Source: Actinomycetes bacterium
GTDB taxonomy: Bacteria > Actinomycetota > Acidimicrobiia > Acidimicrobiales > Palsa-688
Length of the DNA stretch: 7,219 bases
NCBI GenBank assembly: GCA_021827225.1
Contig: JAKAXG010000214.1
Location: forward strand, 1-7,219
Direction: 5' to 3'
The translations under genes were made by a program, and so were the position numbers. The notes beneath the pieces were generated by a model. That model worked only from the letters and a program-made list of their open reading frames with translations. It was not told the origin of the DNA and did not search any database. This document shows positions 5,934-7,219 of the stretch, piece after piece. Within the stretch, counting starts at the first letter, position 1, and every line of letters begins with the position of its first letter.

Positions 5934-7040
5934 TTGAAGTTTCGTTGCGAGCGTGACGTCCTGGTGGAGGCCCTCGGCACGGCCGGCCGTGCTGCCGCCG
6001 GGCGGGGTGGGGCCATGCCGATCCTCGGGGGGGTGCGCCTGTCGGTCACCGGCGACAGCCTCGAGGTGACCGGCACCGACCTGGACCTGACCATCACCGT
6101 GGGCACCACCGTCAGCGGGGGAGCCGACGGCGTGGCCGTCGCTCCCGGCCGGCTGATCACCGACATCGTCCGGGCTCTGGAGCCCGGAGCCGTCAGCCTG
6201 GAGTCCGACGAGGAGGAGCTGCGGATCGCGTCGGGCCGGTCGCACTTCACCGTGCGTACCCACCCGGCCGCCGACTTCCCCCGCCTGCCGGTCCCCACCG
6301 GCGACGAGGTGACCCTGCCGGCGTCGGGGCTCACCGAGGCCCTCCGCCAGGTCACCCGGGCGGCGTCGAGCGAGGAGTCCCGGCCCATCCTGACCGGCGT
6401 GCTGATGGCCGCCGAGGAGGACGGGCTGCGCCTGGTGGCCACCGACTCGTACCGCCTGGCCGTGCGGGACCTCTCCGGCGCCGGGATCCTGGCCGAGGGC
6501 CAGAAGGTCCTGGTCCCCTCCCGGGCGCTCAACGAGCTGCTCCGGCTGCTCGGCTCCGGCTCGGCCGACGCCTCGGTGGCGCTGCGCCTGGGCGCCCACG
6601 ACGCCACCTTCGGGATCGGGTCGGTGACGTTGACCACCCGCCTGATCGAGGGCGAGTTCCCCAACTACAAGGCGCTCATCCCGGCCAACTACCCCAACCG
6701 GCTGATCGTCAGCCGGGAGGCCCTGCTCGACGCCGTCCGCCGGGTCAAGTTGCTGGCCCGCGACGCCACCACCCCGGTGCGCATCGCCCTGCGGCCCACC
6801 GGCATCGAGCTCACCGTCATCACCACCGACTGGGGCACCGCCACCGAGGACGTCGATGCCAAGTACGAGGGGGCGGAGATGACCGTGGCGTTCAACCCCA
6901 ACTTCCTCATCGAGGGGGTGGAGGCGGTCACCGGCGACGAGGTCGCCCTCGACACCCTCGACTCCCTCAAGCCGGCCACCTTGAGACCCACCGAAGGCAG
7001 CGAGTACCTGTACCTGCTGATGCCCGTTCGCGTGTCCTGA
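5934..7040 (+). CDS. dnaN: DNA polymerase III beta subunit (sliding clamp)
   Basis: Forms the dimeric ring that encircles DNA and tethers DNA polymerase III and other clamp-binding proteins to the template. The 368-residue length is normal and spans three clamp folds. It starts MKFRCERDVLVEAL; the middle domain has RPILTGVL (150-157) and ATDSYRLA (169-176), followed by LIEGEFPNYKALIP (237-250). The third domain has FNPNFLIEGV (320-329) and the C-terminal YLYLLMPVRV (358-367), which forms part of the partner-binding pocket. The TTG start is supported by GGAAGG 7 nt upstream and an in-frame TAG at 5904-5906; no ATG or GTG is available between. It follows dnaA by 243 bp in the same direction. 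The next genes usually seen after dnaN (recF, gyrB, or gnd in some actinobacteria) are not reached before the window ends. Confidence 0.98.
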   Translation: MKFRCERDVLVEALGTAGRAAAGRGGAMPILGGVRLSVTGDSLEVTGTDLDLTITVGTTVSGGADGVAVAPGRLITDIVRALEPGAVSLESDEEELRIASGRSHFTVRTHPAADFPRLPVPTGDEVTLPASGLTEALRQVTRAASSEESRPILTGVLMAAEEDGLRLVATDSYRLAVRDLSGAGILAEGQKVLVPSRALNELLRLLGSGSADASVALRLGAHDATFGIGSVTLTTRLIEGEFPNYKALIPANYPNRLIVSREALLDAVRRVKLLARDATTPVRIALRPTGIELTVITTDWGTATEDVDAKYEGAEMTVAFNPNFLIEGVEAVTGDEVALDTLDSLKPATLRPTEGSEYLYLLMPVRVS

Positions 7041-7042
7041 GC

Positions 7043-7069
7043 CGGGCTGGAATCGGCTCTCCCAGCCCG
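7043..7069 (+). terminator. Hairpin just after dnaN
   Basis: Perfect 8-bp stem CGGGCTGG (7043-7050) and CCAGCCCG (7062-7069) with an 11-nt loop, starting 3 nt after the dnaN stop. The following TCCTCACTC is only weakly T-rich, so it is a moderate terminator candidate or a 3'-end stabilising stem. Confidence 0.45.
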
Positions 7070-7078
7070 TCCTCACTC

Positions 7079-7129
7079 ACGTCCACAGGTATCAGCAGGT
7101 AGTCCACAGATTTGGCTCACTTATCCACA
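7079..7129 (+). promoter_or_regulatory. Three DnaA-box-like sites phased at 21 bp
   Basis: ACGTCCACA (7079-7087), TAGTCCACA (7100-7108) and TTATCCACA (7121-7129) share the core TCCACAG, point the same way and are spaced exactly 21 bp apart, two turns of the helix. The third is a perfect consensus box; the others diverge only at the first three bases. Same-face, same-orientation boxes favour cooperative DnaA binding, so this may be part of the origin or a regulator of the next gene. Function is inferred. Confidence 0.6.
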
Positions 7130-7157
7130 GTCCCCACGCCCCCCTTTCACCTCTAGC

Positions 7158-7188
7158 GGGAGGCGGGGGAATGGGAGGGAGGGACGGG
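7158..7188 (+). other. G-run block with G-quadruplex potential
   Basis: Six runs of three or more G (7158-7160, 7165-7169, 7173-7175, 7177-7179, 7181-7183, 7186-7188) separated by loops of 4, 3, 1, 1 and 2 nt. This fits the canonical four-tract quadruplex pattern with spare tracts. It lies between the box array and the terminator-like hairpin. In GC-rich DNA some such runs arise by chance, though the short loops are notable. Confidence 0.5.
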
Positions 7189-7213
7189 AGGATCGAAAGA
7201 TCGATCCTGTTTT
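7189..7213 (+). terminator. Intrinsic terminator-like hairpin with T-run
   Basis: Perfect 8-bp stem AGGATCGA (7189-7196) and TCGATCCT (7201-7208) with tetraloop AAGA, followed by GTTTT (7209-7213). This is the best intrinsic terminator shape in the window and reads in the plus direction, so it may end transcription from dnaN or act as a leader attenuator of a gene beyond the window. Confidence 0.55.
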
Positions 7214-7219
7214 CCCGGC

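Noticed and set aside
5895..7076. 393-codon open frame antisense to dnaN
   Set aside because: Gly-, Asp- and Gln-rich shadow of dnaN; no motif or ribosome binding site supports it.

Overview
The window is a GC-rich bacterial chromosome segment carrying the replication-initiation neighbourhood. Three of its four genes are core replication genes: dnaB (replicative helicase, minus strand), dnaA (initiator, plus strand) and dnaN (beta sliding clamp, plus strand). The fourth is an FkbM-family methyltransferase at the left edge. High GC, GTG and TTG starts, TTGTCCACA-type DnaA boxes and a DnaB intein with an actinobacterial look suggest a high-GC Gram-positive (actinobacterial-type) genome, perhaps an uncultivated or early-branching lineage. 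That placement is inference; no 16S or other marker is present.

Layout from left to right: an FkbM methyltransferase (1-927, its 5' end possibly cut by the window edge); a 235-bp convergent gap; dnaB on the minus strand (1163-3850), interrupted by an in-frame 431-residue intein (1847-3139) with a LAGLIDADG homing-endonuclease region; a 400-bp divergent gap with a direct repeat, a promoter-like site and clustered DnaA boxes; dnaA (4251-5690); a 243-bp gap with one good DnaA box; dnaN (5934-7040); and at least 179 bp of non-coding DNA with three DnaA-box-like sites spaced exactly 21 bp apart, a G-run block and a terminator-like hairpin.

The genes act in one process. DnaA binds boxes at the origin and opens DNA, DnaB is loaded as the fork helicase, and DnaN tethers the polymerase. 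DnaA boxes lie in or beside all three intergenic regions flanking dnaA and dnaN, so origin function and DnaA-dependent transcription control probably overlap here.

The most notable points are the intein, which splits the DnaB Walker A motif between Lys and Thr so that helicase activity must depend on splicing; the divergent dnaB-dnaA pairing, which is not the usual actinobacterial arrangement; and the helically phased box array plus G-tract downstream of dnaN. I do not see a clearly new multi-gene system. There is no CRISPR array, tRNA, rRNA or insertion sequence that I could support.
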